A stretch of 64,000 nt of DNA from Ephydatia muelleri (Eukaryota; Porifera; Demospongiae; Spongillida; Spongillidae), in assembly GCA_013339895.1 (NCBI GenBank), contig JABACO010000006.1, positions 7,230,298-7,294,297 on the forward strand, given 5' to 3'. The notes below the pieces were generated by a model, which did no database searches, was not told where the DNA came from, and saw only the letters and a program-made list of their open reading frames with translations. Of the stretch, positions 22,961 to 34,428 are shown piece by piece; position 1 is the first letter of the stretch; every line of letters begins with the position of its first letter. The position numbers and the translations under genes are program-made.

Positions 22961-23507
22961 GCAATAGCAGCAGTACCATGTTTCTGTCAATATTAATGCA
23001 TCAAACTGATAAATGTCATTTGAATTCCTTTCCCAAGCCAGGTAGATGGCTTAAGCACATGCACCATTACACATACACTGATGTGGACTACATGTACATG
23101 TAGATGCCAGTAAGTGTAGTGATGTGTCCTTCCAGCACACATCATAGCATGAGAGTCCAATTATTAATAGTCTATACACATTGACTGGGGACCCATACAC
23201 GGAACACCATGCGACTAAACAGTACACACACGTACACTTGATCACTAATATTATTAATTGGCTAGGTTGCAAGAGACTGGGGACAAATACACGAAACACC
23301 ATGCGGCTAAACAGTACAGCCCCAATTGACACACTATCATTATAACGTTCTGTTTTTAACAGTGTAGTGATCGATGAAACACCACATTCTCAGTGAACCA
23401 TCCAGTCTCACATCATGACCAGGTTCCAATGTGTGCATAACTGCAGTTAATTGAACAGGATATTGCAAATCACACTGTGCACTCTACACTTCTATTTTAC
23501 ACTGAGT
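22961..23507. other. Gene-free, contains a diverged 90-bp duplication
   Basis: GACTGGGGACCCATACACGG starts near 23183 and a similar GACTGGGGACAAATACACG near 23274. Both continue to AACACCATGCG(A/G)CTAAACAGTAC. No gene is seen. Confidence 0.5.
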
Positions 23508-25806
23508 TTATTTAATTTTTTGTAATACAGTCACCAGAGTTGACCAAGTCACTGGCTTCACACCCTTTCCCTCAAGCCATTTTTGGAGTATGGCTACATT
23601 GATCCGTTCAGCATTCTTTAAATGTTCGTTCTCTAGTGCTGTCACGATGGCTCCATTACTGTCTTCCAGCAGAAATATTCCAAACTTCAAATAATTGGCC
23701 CCAATCTGTTCAGCAATGTTCACTCTCCTTTCTGAGAAGGATAATGATTCCAGCAAAGTGGGTGTTCCTAAAGAGAGGGAAAAAAGGTAACTATCAAATA
23801 GTTGATGGGAAAACAATATAATCCAGGTAATAAAAAACACTAACAATTGGTGGACTACATTTGAAAGGGTACGGTGTACTGACCATTCAGCTCCATTACA
23901 ACTTGGGTTATCAACTCTGACAATAGCTGGGATGAAGGCACTGCAAGATGATCAAGATTAAAAGCACTCATAATTATTGTATTCACATGCATCCATAAAT
24001 TTAGTATTACCTTTTCATTTATAGAGAACAGAAAAAAAATTTAAATTTGTAAAAATATTTACCATTAATGTAATAACCTTTCAATTGTGAAACAGATTGG
24101 TCTACTGGATCTGATGGTGGCCAGGAAGATGGGGAAGGGACCACAAGACGATTTACTGTAAAACAATAGAGGTCATCACATGTAGCCACAACTACAAGCC
24201 TCTCACCTCCAACAAGGTATGGAAGACATGGCTCTATCGTCATCCACACTTTCATCGCCACATACTTCTCACCATTCACATCAGTAATGTGCTTATCTCC
24301 TTCAATAAGGGCCTTCTTTAATGAGGAAAGCTCCACCCCTTCAGGAAGGGCCTTCTTTAATGGTACCTTTGCATCATTAGAGTGGTCTGAGCTGGCTTCA
24401 GATGGGTAGGAGATGAGCTCCAACACCTCTAAGTGTGGACAGAATTCCTGACAGGCTGTCTTAATGACCGCAAGAACAGCGTCAGCTAAATTTACATACT
24501 TATGGCTTTCTCTGTCAGGGGAGAACATTTCCAATGAGAGGGATTGAAATGTCTCACTCATCTCAACAATGGTGGTCACCCCTGTCTCATTAAGCCATTT
24601 TATACCCCTGCTCCACACATCGCATTTATAATGGAGATTAGAGTGTAGGGGTGTGGCCCAGATTGCAGGTAAAGCAAACTTAGAAGGCAGTCTACGAAGA
24701 AGGACATGAAGACAGCGTGTGGTGAAGAACTGATCTGGAGACTTGACAATCATGGACCAACCAAAACTATTATTGGGAACTGTGGCACTACTTGGTCTCT
24801 CAATGCTGACGAGAGCTGGGAAGAAGAGAAGGGGACCGAGGTCTGAGCTGGGAGATCCTTTTGGTGCCATGTTTGTATCAACTTGGGATAACTCTACTGC
24901 TTGACACAACTCAAAGTGAATCATAAACTGAGTCATCATTTCAACGTTGTATTCTGGGAATATTTTCTTAATAACTGCTCTGGGTACTATCCCAGTATTG
25001 CTAGCTACATGGATATACTCTTTGAGAGACGGATCAGCAAACAAAGCTCCATTGACCTTCTTGAGAATGCTCTCTTTGTGAAGGACTATCCAGCTATTGA
25101 GTGACACTTCAGATGGAATGAAGAGAATCAAACCCTTCTCTGACAACGTCTGTAAAATTGGGACAATTTTGGTGCTATCAGGATCAATGAGTTTATCCGG
25201 ATCAGCTGCAAGATAAGCAATGAGGTCAGAGAGGGATATGGCATCCACATCAAGATTAGGTATCCTCTGTTTCAAGAAGGCAAGCATCATGTGACACATC
25301 ATGGGAATGGAAGGAGACATATGCACTACATCTTTATTTATTCTGCACAGCTCGTCCTTAAACTGATCCATCTCTGTGCTATATGTGGCCGCAACATTCA
25401 AGGCTAAAATGCTTACTAATTTTTGGTGGTGAATGGCCACCTCAGCACATGATCGCAGGTGGGTTAATTTCTGAGACAGCTGTCTTGGTGTTAGCAGGTC
25501 AGCATGTGTGCCCACTACTATCACTGATGACTGCTGGGGACACTTGTGGCACCCACCATCAATCATTGTGGACCAGTAGTGCACCTCCTTAGTCATGACC
25601 TCAGGGTCATGCCTTAGGTCCTGCAGGAGGAGGAAGATGGCTGGACTGGTGAGGGAGATGGCCTCCAGACATGCAGAGTGGCTGGAGAAGTATTGGTGAT
25701 GTCCGGCCAAGTCATAGATGATCATATTGCTGTAAGGACTGTCAACTTGATGGGGAATGATCCCAGCAGTGAGAGGTTCTACCTCATCGTGCACTCCAAA
25801 GATGCG
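23508..25806 (-). CDS. ROCO-family protein, C-terminal exons (Roc-COR-Death)
   Basis: Three exons join in phase. 24063-25806 has acceptor TGTGTAG and donor GTAAAT. 23884-23940 has acceptor TTGCAG and donor GTCAGT. 23508-23767 has acceptor CTTTAG and ends in TAA. The first exon carries the second half of a Roc GTPase: G3 IIYDLAGHHQYFSSHSA and G4-like VIVVGTHADLL. The COR dimerisation domain follows. The last exon encodes a Death-like domain (IAEQIGANYLKFGIFLLE; RINVAILQKWLEGKGVKPVT). ROCO proteins are signalling GTPases. A COR followed by a Death domain recalls DAPK1, though no kinase is visible. The P-loop lies in an upstream exon at 37777-38028, and the junction phases agree. No stops or frameshifts break these exons, so this looks like a functional host gene. 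Confidence 0.88.
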
Positions 25807-26767
25807 CTACACAAGTAATAAATAATCCATACACTGACTCAATAATTGTCTATGGTACTATTTCTTTCCACATGATTTTAATGATTTAATAGATGCTAAT
25901 GGTTTCGTGGGATTTCAGAATGCGATAATGATATTGTGATACATTGTAAGTACTTCAAATCACATTTGTTCGTAGACTAATTCACAATTTCTCATAGTAG
26001 AATTTGCTTAATAGCAAACTCTTAAAAGGAACGTTGGGTTATTAGCAACAATCCCCAGCCCATACGGTTATAAAGTAATATTTTTCGGTTATTTGTAACC
26101 TACATGCACTTTGGTTAGTAGCAATTTTCTAGCTGCTGTTATCATTGATTATTTACATACTGAGTTATTAAACTATAATTCCTTAATGGCTTATATTAAG
26201 TCTAATTAAACTGGTGATTATAAAATTACAAACATATTTCAATTACTAATATTTATTATTATTATTATTAAATGAAATACATATACAACAATATAAAAAT
26301 GTTACATCACAAACAATAAGAACAGCAATACAATTACGCATATACACCACTTGAAAGTTAAACTCCACCCTCAGGCCTGAAAAAGCCTGAACGTGAAAGC
26401 AAAGCTCTGGTATTTGCTCTAATCAAATAGCTTAATTTTAATAGTGAGTTATTAAACTACTAATCCTCTTGATTGTGTGAGGTTTATCAAGTTTGATTTG
26501 TTGATTTGAATTTTACGTTACAATGAAATTATTGATTTACTTTTGGAATAATACAGTTTGTTGCAGATTATTATTTTATGTTATTTTTCTTGATTTTAGT
26601 TTGTTAATATAAATATTTAAAGTACTTAACATTTCGTTTGCACTAATATTATTGGCATGATCATTGCAATGCATAACCTTTTAATAAGCTTATTAACTAT
26701 TATGGGTGCAGAGTTATAGAGATTAAAACCATTTGTGGACATCCTATATACACTTTAAGATGCTTAC
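25807..26767. other. Gene-free AT-rich stretch (intronic if ROCO model holds)
   Basis: Very AT-rich, with an ATT trinucleotide tract near 26250-26270. No coding signal is seen. Confidence 0.5.
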
Positions 26768-27061
26768 GTGAACCCTGTGAAAGCGGGCCATGCATCAGGT
26801 ATCATTTTGTGAATGTGTGGCCGTTGGTCATGCAAATTGCAGTGGAGAAGCGGTGTGCCTTGTGGGTTGCCTGATGTGCAACTCAGCTGGATTTTTAGGG
26901 AAGCACTAGTACAAGAATAACACTTGCTTGGTGCCTGGTGAACAGAAACCATAACTTTAGAGATATCATTTGGACCGGGCAAATTTCCGTACAACTTGAA
27001 TCCCACAGGCATACATGTTGCAGAAGGAATAGCCAATGTCTCACATACATATTGTAGAAAT
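26768..27061 (-). CDS. Exon-like block, unknown protein
   Basis: A minus-strand frame is open across the block, bounded by an acceptor (GGTTCAG) and a donor (GTAAGC). Both ends are phase 2 and the length is 294 nt. It encodes VCETLAIPSATCMPVGFKLY, then GNLPGPNDIS and a Cys/His-rich end. The phase does not fit the flanking ROCO exons, so it belongs to a different gene or a transposon-borne one. The acceptor lies in the palindrome that starts the repeat at 27063. The family is not recognised. Confidence 0.35.
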
Positions 27062-27062
27062 C

Positions 27063-27550
27063 TGAACCTGCGGCAGCAGGTTCAATATAGGATTGATTGA
27101 GGATTGATGAAATCATTAAAAAAAACTTCACTCGTGTCTGGAGGGACAACGGAGAAACGGATTGCTTATCTCTTTGTCGCGATGGAACGAAAACTCACAG
27201 TTCTACGTTTTTTTCGTGTCATAAAATGGTGTGCTATTAGAGAAACAAACGAATTCTTGTTTCTCAGTGCCCAGTCCTACAAAAATCCTTGGTCGTCGTC
27301 GTCTTCTTTCTTAGGAAGGTATAACTTGAGCTACGAACGGTTTTGAAGAACAGCAATAGCACCAATCGCTTCGGAATTCACCTGCACGATGCCTGTTAAG
27401 GTCATATAGACACTTAGAAAGATACTAATGCGGTAGCAAGTTCTATATAGGAATTGGTAGCAGATGTTTATTTTGTTTATCATTGTTTAATGAAGTTATT
27501 TATGCAGTACTCCAACCTGCACTTACGCAGTTTAATCCATACTTTGGCTA
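27063..27550. repeat. Dispersed repeat (copy at 57014)
   Basis: It starts with the palindrome GAACCTGCGGCAGCAGGTTC and shares GTCTGGAGGGACAACGGAG, CTTTGTCGCGATGGAACGA and CAAGTTCTATATAGGAATTG with 57014-57430. Here it leads into the DPEKK-repeat ORF, so it may be the 5' region of that element. Confidence 0.75.
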
Positions 27551-27560
27551 GTGAAGTTAA

Positions 27561-28203
27561 ATGCCTTCGCGATCTAAGCAACTAGTTAAATACCTTCAAA
27601 CGCATTCACAAGGCTAAAGCTCGAGCGCGCTACAAGGCCGATCCCAAAGAGAAGGCCTCTGTACGCGACAGCTACAAGGCCGATCCCGAAAAGAAGAAGG
27701 CCTCTGTACGCGACAGCTACAAGGCCGATCCCGAAAGAAGAAGGCCTCTATACACGACAGCTATAAGGCCGATCCCGAAAGAAGAAGGCCTCTGTACGCG
27801 ACAGCTATAAGGCCGATCCTGAAAAGAAGGCCTCTGTACGCGACAGCTACAAGGCCGATCCCGAAAAGAAGAACGCCTCTGTACGCGACAGCTACAAGGC
27901 CGATCCCGAAAAGAAGAAGGCCTCTGTACGCAACAGCTACAAGGCCGATCCCGAAAAGAAGGCCGCTCGGGCTGTCGCAACAGCTACAACCCAGATATTG
28001 AATCTAAGTAATCTGCTAAAAAGCAGCGATATCAAGAGGACCTCGAGGAGAACTGCGCTGCTAAAAGCCAGAAATACGAGGACAATTCAGCTGCCATTAG
28101 GGCATCTGAAAGGAATCGGTATTGGAATGACCCCGCTGTCCGATTGGCTAAACGTGCTGCCGAGAGGACGCGGTAGCGCAGGGATCACCGAACTACCACT
28201 ATC
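27561..28203 (+). pseudogene. DPEKK-repeat protein N-terminus (Helitron-associated?)
   Basis: ATG at 27561 opens MPSRSKQLVKYLQ, then a stop. The coding content resumes as a basic repeat, SYKADPEKKKASVRDSYKAD, encoded by a 45-nt minisatellite at about 27640-27960. It then continues as RYQEDLEENCAAKSQKYEDN and ASERNRYWNDPAVRLAKRAA, and ends at a donor-like CAAAG/GTATGT near 28210. Frameshifts between repeat units and two stops break it. From memory, such repeats precede helicase-like ORFs of Helitron-type or PIF1-like proteins in sponge genomes. No helicase is visible here. Confidence 0.55.
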
Positions 28204-28747
28204 ACCCAAAGGTATGTCACGGCATGCACAGTGGGTTAGGACCCAGACATTTAAGTAGGGTATAATGTATATGTTTTTATTATTTATTATTTTTATAACA
28301 CTTTGCAGCACTATAATCTGCAGGAAAAATTTCCATAATGTTTATGGTTAATAAGTGACAGTCCGCCAAAGCATAAATAAGGAGAATTTTATTAAAAGTG
28401 TAAAAGTAATTATATCTTAAAGGATTGAGTTATATATATGTTTACTACATAGCATTTTGTCTCCTGCTTCTAATGATACTAATTTGTAGTGTTTTGTTTT
28501 ATTGAAGACGTGAATTTTTCACAAAAATTATTAAAAAAATTGTACCGTACCAAGTTTAAACTCATTTCTAGTCGAATCTAGAGCCATCTGGGCCATATAT
28601 GACACATAACTACGATTAACCATCATTTGGCACTAGCAACATAGGCGCCGCCTCCCGCCGCGTTCTAAGTTAGAGCGACAAAAGTTAAAAACAACAGCAG
28701 TATACACAGCGCCATGTTTATAATAATTGGGACAGTTCACGCGAAAA
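28204..28747. other. Gene-free AT-rich stretch
   Basis: No gene or repeat is supported. The stretch lies between the DPEKK relic and the long-TIR transposon. Confidence 0.45.
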
Positions 28748-29238
28748 TGTCGTTTCTCATATATATAAAAAATGTTATAATAATGCGTCTCGTTTGAATC
28801 GCTATATCTTCCTAACGGTAAACGCTATCAACTTTCTATTCTCACCACTTCATACCACACCATTTCTCTATGGTAAAATACATTCTGGAGTCTTGCACTT
28901 GCTCCGTGCCAGTATTGCAACGCTCGATACCCCACCGGGTTCAAACCCGCCATAACTTTCTGTAGGAGTAATCAAAGCGCTTCAAATTCGGTCTGTAAGT
29001 AGAGAGGTCCTATACCTATTGATTTGTTCTGTTCGTTAATTTTTGTGCAATCCGTTACAGAGATACAGCCGTGCAAAGTTGGTTCAAGTTTCCCGCTCGA
29101 ATCGCGCCATTGTACCTACGCGAACCGCTTCCATTCACCGAAGCACATGAAATTCATATAACCGTAACGTAATAGTTAAGTAGTCTGGGGACCTGAATTG
29201 TTTACTGCAGAAGAATTTCGGTTTAAGTTTTAAACGTT
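28748..29238. repeat. Left 491-bp terminal inverted repeat
   Basis: Near-perfect reverse complement of 32188-32678, differing by a few substitutions and compensating small indels. It contains the GTCTGGGGACC motif near its inner end. Confidence 0.92.
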
Positions 29239-29575
29239 GACTTGCGCGTGTGATTTCGAACGGTGCGAAGACGACAGGATATAAGATCAATCCGACGAAG
29301 AAGTTTGAGAGCGGTAGCGATCGGTGGCAGATAGCTGTGGAGCAGACAGTGGAGTACCTACATGCAGTACGCAACTACTGTGGAGTGGACCCTACGGCAG
29401 ACAGCAGTGGAATGAGCACTACAGCAAACGAAACCTAAGGCAGGCAGTTACATGTATGTAATGGACCCCATTTTTTCCTACGCCTGCACTTGGATGGACC
29501 CTGGCTTACTTCGTCAACACTGGAATTGTCCGCCTTAGTGGCACCACCGTGTTCATCACCTGGAACAGCAGGCTG

Positions 29576-31051
29576 CTAGTGAGTGTTCTTTTTGTGCAGG
29601 GACAGAGCCGGACCACTGGCATACCTCTTGCCACATACAGTGCACTGGTAGGCAAGGATCAGTTCAGACCTGGGTCTGCGTTTTATCCGGCCAGAAACAC
29701 AACCATCCTCTCCGTCTTGCACTTCACTGTATGTGTCCTCTGCAAAGTCATGACCCTCAACAGTAGGTGAGTGAGGAATGGCAGTTGAAGGTCCAGGTTG
29801 GTTGCTTTCTGGTAGGGATGAAGCATTACCAGAGTCGGGCCCTGAGCCTGGTGGAGGCTTTGGACACACCTTGTCCCTTTTTGGGGGGTCACGAAAGTAT
29901 TCCCTCACCCTTTCATACAGGTACCGCGTCAGGGACAATCCGCTGGGTGTAATAACAGGTAGCATCACTTGGCTCTGATAAGCATCCTTTATGTCCGTTA
30001 TGGCCACTCCAGCCCTCACCTCGGTGGGGTTTGTGTCCGATGACAAGGTCTTCATTTTCATGACACCAGGGTGTTTGCGGTCAAACCGGAATGTGTAGCA
30101 GCGGCCTAGGCCAGCCAGAGGACTAAACCACTGGCCCAGAAAGGCATTCCAATCATAGTAGTGCCAGTCCTGGTACAGCTGTGGCACACATGTGACGTCC
30201 TGGCCACACTGCCGGACACAGTCTGCTAAATGTAGGTCGTCCATATCAGATACATGGTCCTGTCTTCGGTAGTACTTCTTGAACAGGCCAAAGTAGGAAT
30301 TGGGTCTGAACTTTGTGTGCCCAGGTAGCATGAAGTTCAGCTGGATGGTGTCATGTTGTCCAGTGATGACCCACCAGGCCAGGTATCACATCATGGTGGT
30401 GTTCTTGTTCTGGCCCACACAGTTGTCGGCCTGAAGTGTTACACGCCTCTCTTCCAGTCCATGTAGGTGGAAGGCATGCACCAAGCTGACCATCACCACA
30501 GCACCCTTGCCAGCCTGCTCTGCCTCGTCAATTAGGAAGAACACCTGGCGGGACAGCGGCTCACAACACACACCAAACACCTGGACCTTGCGAGGTGTCC
30601 TGAAAAATAAAGTGCCCCTTTACTGTGAGCTGTAGGGCAGTGACACATGCTGGCAGTAGTCAAAGGAGTACTGCATCTGCATGTCCAGGTGGGCGTGTGA
30701 GGTGAAGGGAGACATCAGGGCGCTGGATTCCAAGTGACCCAGGATCTGTTCATGCTCCTTCTGTCTCTTCCTTCCCCATTCCTTCTCAGCCTCCTCAATG
30801 TTTGCATTGTAGGCATCACGAAATGCCTTTGCCTTAATGAGGTGCTGGGTGTATTTGTCATTTATTGTTTTACGCTGCTCGTCAGAAAGGCTGTGCCTCA
30901 ACGTGACCAACATCTGATCACACTTGTCACGCAGATCGTTGCGTGCAGGTTGGATCTTGATGTTGGAGCAGTGCTTGTGCCAGAGTGTAATAAATGACAC
31001 GTACTTCACCACACGTGCACAGTTGGTAGGGTGGAGTCCACTCAATAGCAC
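29576..31051 (-). pseudogene. DUF7869-like transposon protein with C2H2 finger
   Basis: One minus-strand frame runs from 31051 to 29576, about 491 codons, interrupted by TAA at 30620-30622 and TGA at 30386-30388. Order of features: KYVSFITLWHKHCSNIKIQP; a charged helical region (residues 30-110); FFRTPRKVQVFGVCCEPLSR; the core motif VTLQADNCVGQNKNTTMM; FMLPGHTKFRPNSYFGLFKK; and a C-terminal finger CTVCGKRYASGPALSLHKK (CX2C, HX4H). The ADNCxGQNKN motif is typical of DUF7869, a DDE/RNase H-like domain in repeats of many invertebrates and fungi. The protein would be the transposase of the surrounding TIR element. The N-terminus is lost into the minisatellite. Both stops can arise by single substitutions. 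Confidence 0.78.
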
Positions 31052-31690
31052 GGGGTAGGGTGGAGTGCATTAATAAGAGGGTCCACTCTATGGCTGACGC
31101 TGTTCGCTGTAAGGGGTAGGGTGGAGTCCACTCAATAGCACAGGGGGTAGGGTGGAGTCCACTCAATAGTACAGGGTAGGGTGGAGTACACTCAATAACA
31201 CAGGAGGGTGGAAGAAAGGTCCACTCCATGGCTGACACTGATCACTGTAAGGAATAGCTGTGGGGGGGGGGGGGGGGGGGGGGGGGTGGAGTCTACTCAA
31301 TAGCACAGGGTAGGGTGGAGTCCATTAATAAGACGGTCCACTCCATGGCTGACACTGTTCGCTGTAAGGACTAGTTGTAGGGCCTAGCACAGGGGGTAGA
31401 GTGGAGTCCACTCAATAGCACAAGGGGTAGGGTGGAGTCCACTCAATAGCACAGGGTAGGGTGGAGTCCACTCAATAGCACAGGGTAGGGTGAAGTCCAC
31501 TCAATAGCACAGGGTAGGGTGGAGTCCACTCAATAGCACAGGGGGTAGGGTGGAGTCCACTCAATAGCACAGGGTAGGGTGAAGTCCACTCAATAGCACA
31601 GGGTAAGGTGGAGTCCACTCAATAGTACAGGGTAGGGTGGAGTCCACTCAATAGCACAGGGTAGGGTGGAGTCCATTCAAAAGAGGTTCC
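31020..31690. repeat. ~29-bp minisatellite
   Basis: Units like GGTAGGGTGGAGTCCACTCA plus ATAGCACAG repeat about 20 times. They are interrupted by GGCTGACACTG blocks and a 25-base G run (31262-31286). More diverged GTCCACTC words continue to about 32180. It replaces the expected N-terminal coding region of the transposon protein. Confidence 0.9.
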
Positions 31691-32187
31691 ACTCCATGGC
31701 TGAAACGGCAATCACTGGAAGGTATGGTCCACTCCACAGCTGCTTGCAAAGTTACATACATGTCTGTGTCCTTCTCAGCTGTCAGTGTCCACTGCTGTGA
31801 GGTTCTACCATATGGTCCATTCTACAGTTGTCTGCCTACTGTATGATCCAATCCGATGTCTGCCGTAGGGTCCACACAGTAGGGTCCACTCAATACAGTA
31901 TACATGATGTCTGCAGTAGAGTCCATTCCATACAGTACAATGTTGATGTCTGTCATAGGGTCCACACTACCTATTTGTATTGTCTACTATATGGTCCACT
32001 CCACACTTGTTGGTAGTTGTTCCACTGTTTCCTGGACACACCTATCTGTCTGCCATCTCTACAGCTGTTTACTGCACTCTGGATTCCACTGTGGAATCAA
32101 TTCCACAGCTGTGCCTGGCCTTGTTGATAGTAATAGATATGAACTTTTCCTCTGTCCTATTTTCTGCCATGGGGTCCATTACATCTA

Positions 32188-32678
32188 AACGTCTAAAACT
32201 TAAACCGAAATTCTTCTGCAGTAAACAATTCAGGTCCCCAGACTACTTAACTATTACGTTACGGTTATATGAATTTCATGTGCTTCGGTGAATGGAAGCG
32301 GTTCGCGTAGGTACAATGGCGCGATTCGAGCGGGAAACTTGAACCAACTTTGCACGGCTGTATCTCTGTAACGGATTGCACAAAAATTAACGAACAGAAC
32401 AAATCGATAGGTATAGGACCTCTCTACTTACAGACCGAATTTGAAGCGCTTTGATTACTCCTACAGAAAGTTATGGCGGGTTTGAACCCGGTGGGGTATC
32501 GAGCGTTGCAATACTGGCACGGAGCAAGTGCAAGACTCCAGAATGTATTGTACCATAGAGAAATGGTGTGGTATGAAGTGGTGAGAATAGAATATTGATA
32601 GCGTTTACCGTTAGGAAGATATAGCGATTCAAACGAGACGCATTTTTATAACATTTTATATATATATGCGAAACGACA
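32188..32678. repeat. Right 491-bp terminal inverted repeat
   Basis: Inverted partner of 28748-29238. Equal length and high identity suggest recent activity or gene conversion. Confidence 0.92.
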
Positions 32679-32944
32679 GTAATAACATACAAGAGTGGAC
32701 CACGGGAATAAGACTTGCGAGACTTACTGGCACCTGGGCCTTTCACAACGCTACGCCGCGCTGTCCTTTTGTTGTGTGCGGACAATAACACAATACAGTG
32801 TTTTGTTCATTGTGTAGAGGCCTGCGTGTGCTTGCTGGCCTGCGGCGCATATACTCATGTATTTAAGACGTGTGTGCAAACATTTGTAACGGCTAGTTTT
32901 GAAGTGATAGTGATTGTATCCTTTCTGTGCATCGGTGATCAAAG

Positions 32945-33705
32945 TTCGTTCGTTCGTTCGTTCGTTCGTTCGTTCGTTCGTTCGTTCGTTCGTTCGTTCG
33001 TTCGTTCGTTCGTTCGTTCGTTCGTTCGTTCGTTCGTTCGTTCGTTCGTTCGTTCGTTCGTTCGTTCGTTCGTTCGTTCGTTCGTTCGTTCGTTCGTTCG
33101 TTCGTTCGTTCGTTCGTTCGTTCGTTCGTTCGTTCGTTCGTTCGTTCGTTCGTTCGTTCGTTCGTTCGTTCGTTCGTTCGTTCGTTCGTTCGTTCGTTCG
33201 TTCGTTCGTTCGTTCGTTCGTTCGTTCGTTCGTTCGTTCGTTCGTTCGTTCGTTCGTTCGTTCGTTCGTTCGTTCGTTCGTTCGTTCGTTCGTTCGTTCG
33301 TTCGTTCGTTCGTTCGTTCGTTCGTTCGTTCGTTCGTTCGTTCGTTCGTTCGTTCGTTCGTTCGTTCGTTCGTTCGTTCGTTCGTTCGTTCGTTCGTTCG
33401 TTCGTTCGTCGTTCGTTCGTTCGTTCGTTCGTTCGTTCGTTCGTTCGTTCGTTCGTTCGTTCGTTCGTTCGTTCGTTCGTTCGTTCGTTCGTTCGTTCGT
33501 TCGTTCGTTCGTTCGTTCGTTCGTTCGTTCGTTCGTTCGTTCGTTCGTTCGTTCGTTCGTTCGTTCGTTCGTTCGTTCGTTCGTTCGTTCGTTCGTTCGT
33601 TCGTTCGTTCGTTCGTTCGTTCGTTCGTTCGTTCGTTCGTTCGTTCGTTCGTTCGTTCGTTCGTTCGTTCGTTCGTTCGTTCGTTCGTTCGTTCGTTCGT
33701 TCGTT
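32945..33705. repeat. (TTCG)n microsatellite, about 190 copies
   Basis: A 761-bp tetranucleotide array with a single one-base deletion near 33409. It reads in frame as Phe-Val-Arg-Ser repeats on plus and Glu-Arg-Thr-Asn on minus; both are artefacts of period 4. It ends 15 bp before an ATG at 33721. Confidence 0.98.
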
Positions 33706-33720
33706 GGCGGCTGCTCGATT

Positions 33721-34170
33721 ATGGCTGAAGAGGTTGAAGATACCGGTAAACGTAAAATAGACAATGGTGAAGCTTGGGAGAGATACGTAAAGCGGTTTAG
33801 AAGCAATTCTGAGGCAGCAGACCAATTCATCGCTGATGAAAAATTAGTTGGCAATGAAGACCAAAGGAGAGGGTTGAAAAAAAAATGGGTGAATCGAATG
33901 GGGGGCTTCTTCGAAGCAAGTGGGCCAAACTTAGTAGAGCCAGGAAGAGTGAGCAGACTAAGGAAAGCTTTCAGAACTTTAAGCTAGAGATATTTTTTGA
34001 TCTACCCAGCATGCCAACTTGTCTGATGTAATAACGCGATTATGGATTAAGTCTGATCCTATAGTTAGAAGCTTTCAACATGCTGTCAAATGCTCGTTTT
34101 GTGGTGAGGAGCACAATGTCCGTTCTTGTACACAAAAGCATGCAAGATCAAGTTCTTGTAACACATAACC
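33721..34170 (+). pseudogene. Zinc-knuckle protein, frameshifted, unknown
   Basis: ATG at 33721 opens MAEEVEDTGKRKIDNGEAWE and a basic, helical stretch ending at 33987. At the A9 run (33878-33886) another frame becomes the better reading (MGESNGGLLRSKWAKLSRAR, then FQNFKLEIFFDLPSMP). A third frame then holds ITRLWIKSDPIVRSFQHAVK and a CX2CX4HX4C knuckle, CSFCGEEHNVRSC (34091-34129), before TAA. This could be a decayed gag-like ORF, a host gene with unrecognised introns, or sequencing slips in the A run. The family is not recognised. Confidence 0.4.
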
Positions 34171-34428
34171 AGAATAATTACAACATATCATTTGTTTCTC
34201 TAAATTCACTAATGTCTACATGACCCCTATTTTTAAACCACTGTGACATGTTGTATTGCACTAGCATTAAAAAGCTATAAGAAGATGTGCATGCAACATG
34301 TGTACAGCACACATGTAAGGGATCTGCACAAAACCATTCACTTTGCATGCATGGTAACCCAACTGTTGTGTACAGTAGTCATAGCTACTCCTTCTATTAA
34401 CCCAAATCTCATGCACTAATGGAGTATA

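Larger units (their letters stand above)
28748..32678. mobile_element. 3.9-kb DNA transposon with 491-bp TIRs
   Basis: 28748-29238 and 32188-32678 are nearly identical inverted repeats of 491 bp, starting TGTCGTTTC. The interior carries one minus-strand protein (29576-31051) with a DUF7869-like core and a zinc finger, plus an expanded minisatellite where the N-terminal coding part should be. No convincing target duplication was seen (left flank GCGAAAA, right flank GTAATAA). The gene is broken by two stops, so the copy is non-autonomous. Confidence 0.85.

Noticed and set aside
32715-33987. Long FVRS and ERTN repeat proteins of over 300 residues
   Set aside because: They are translations of the TTCG microsatellite. 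All three frames give the same repeat because 4 and 3 are coprime, and both strands are open.
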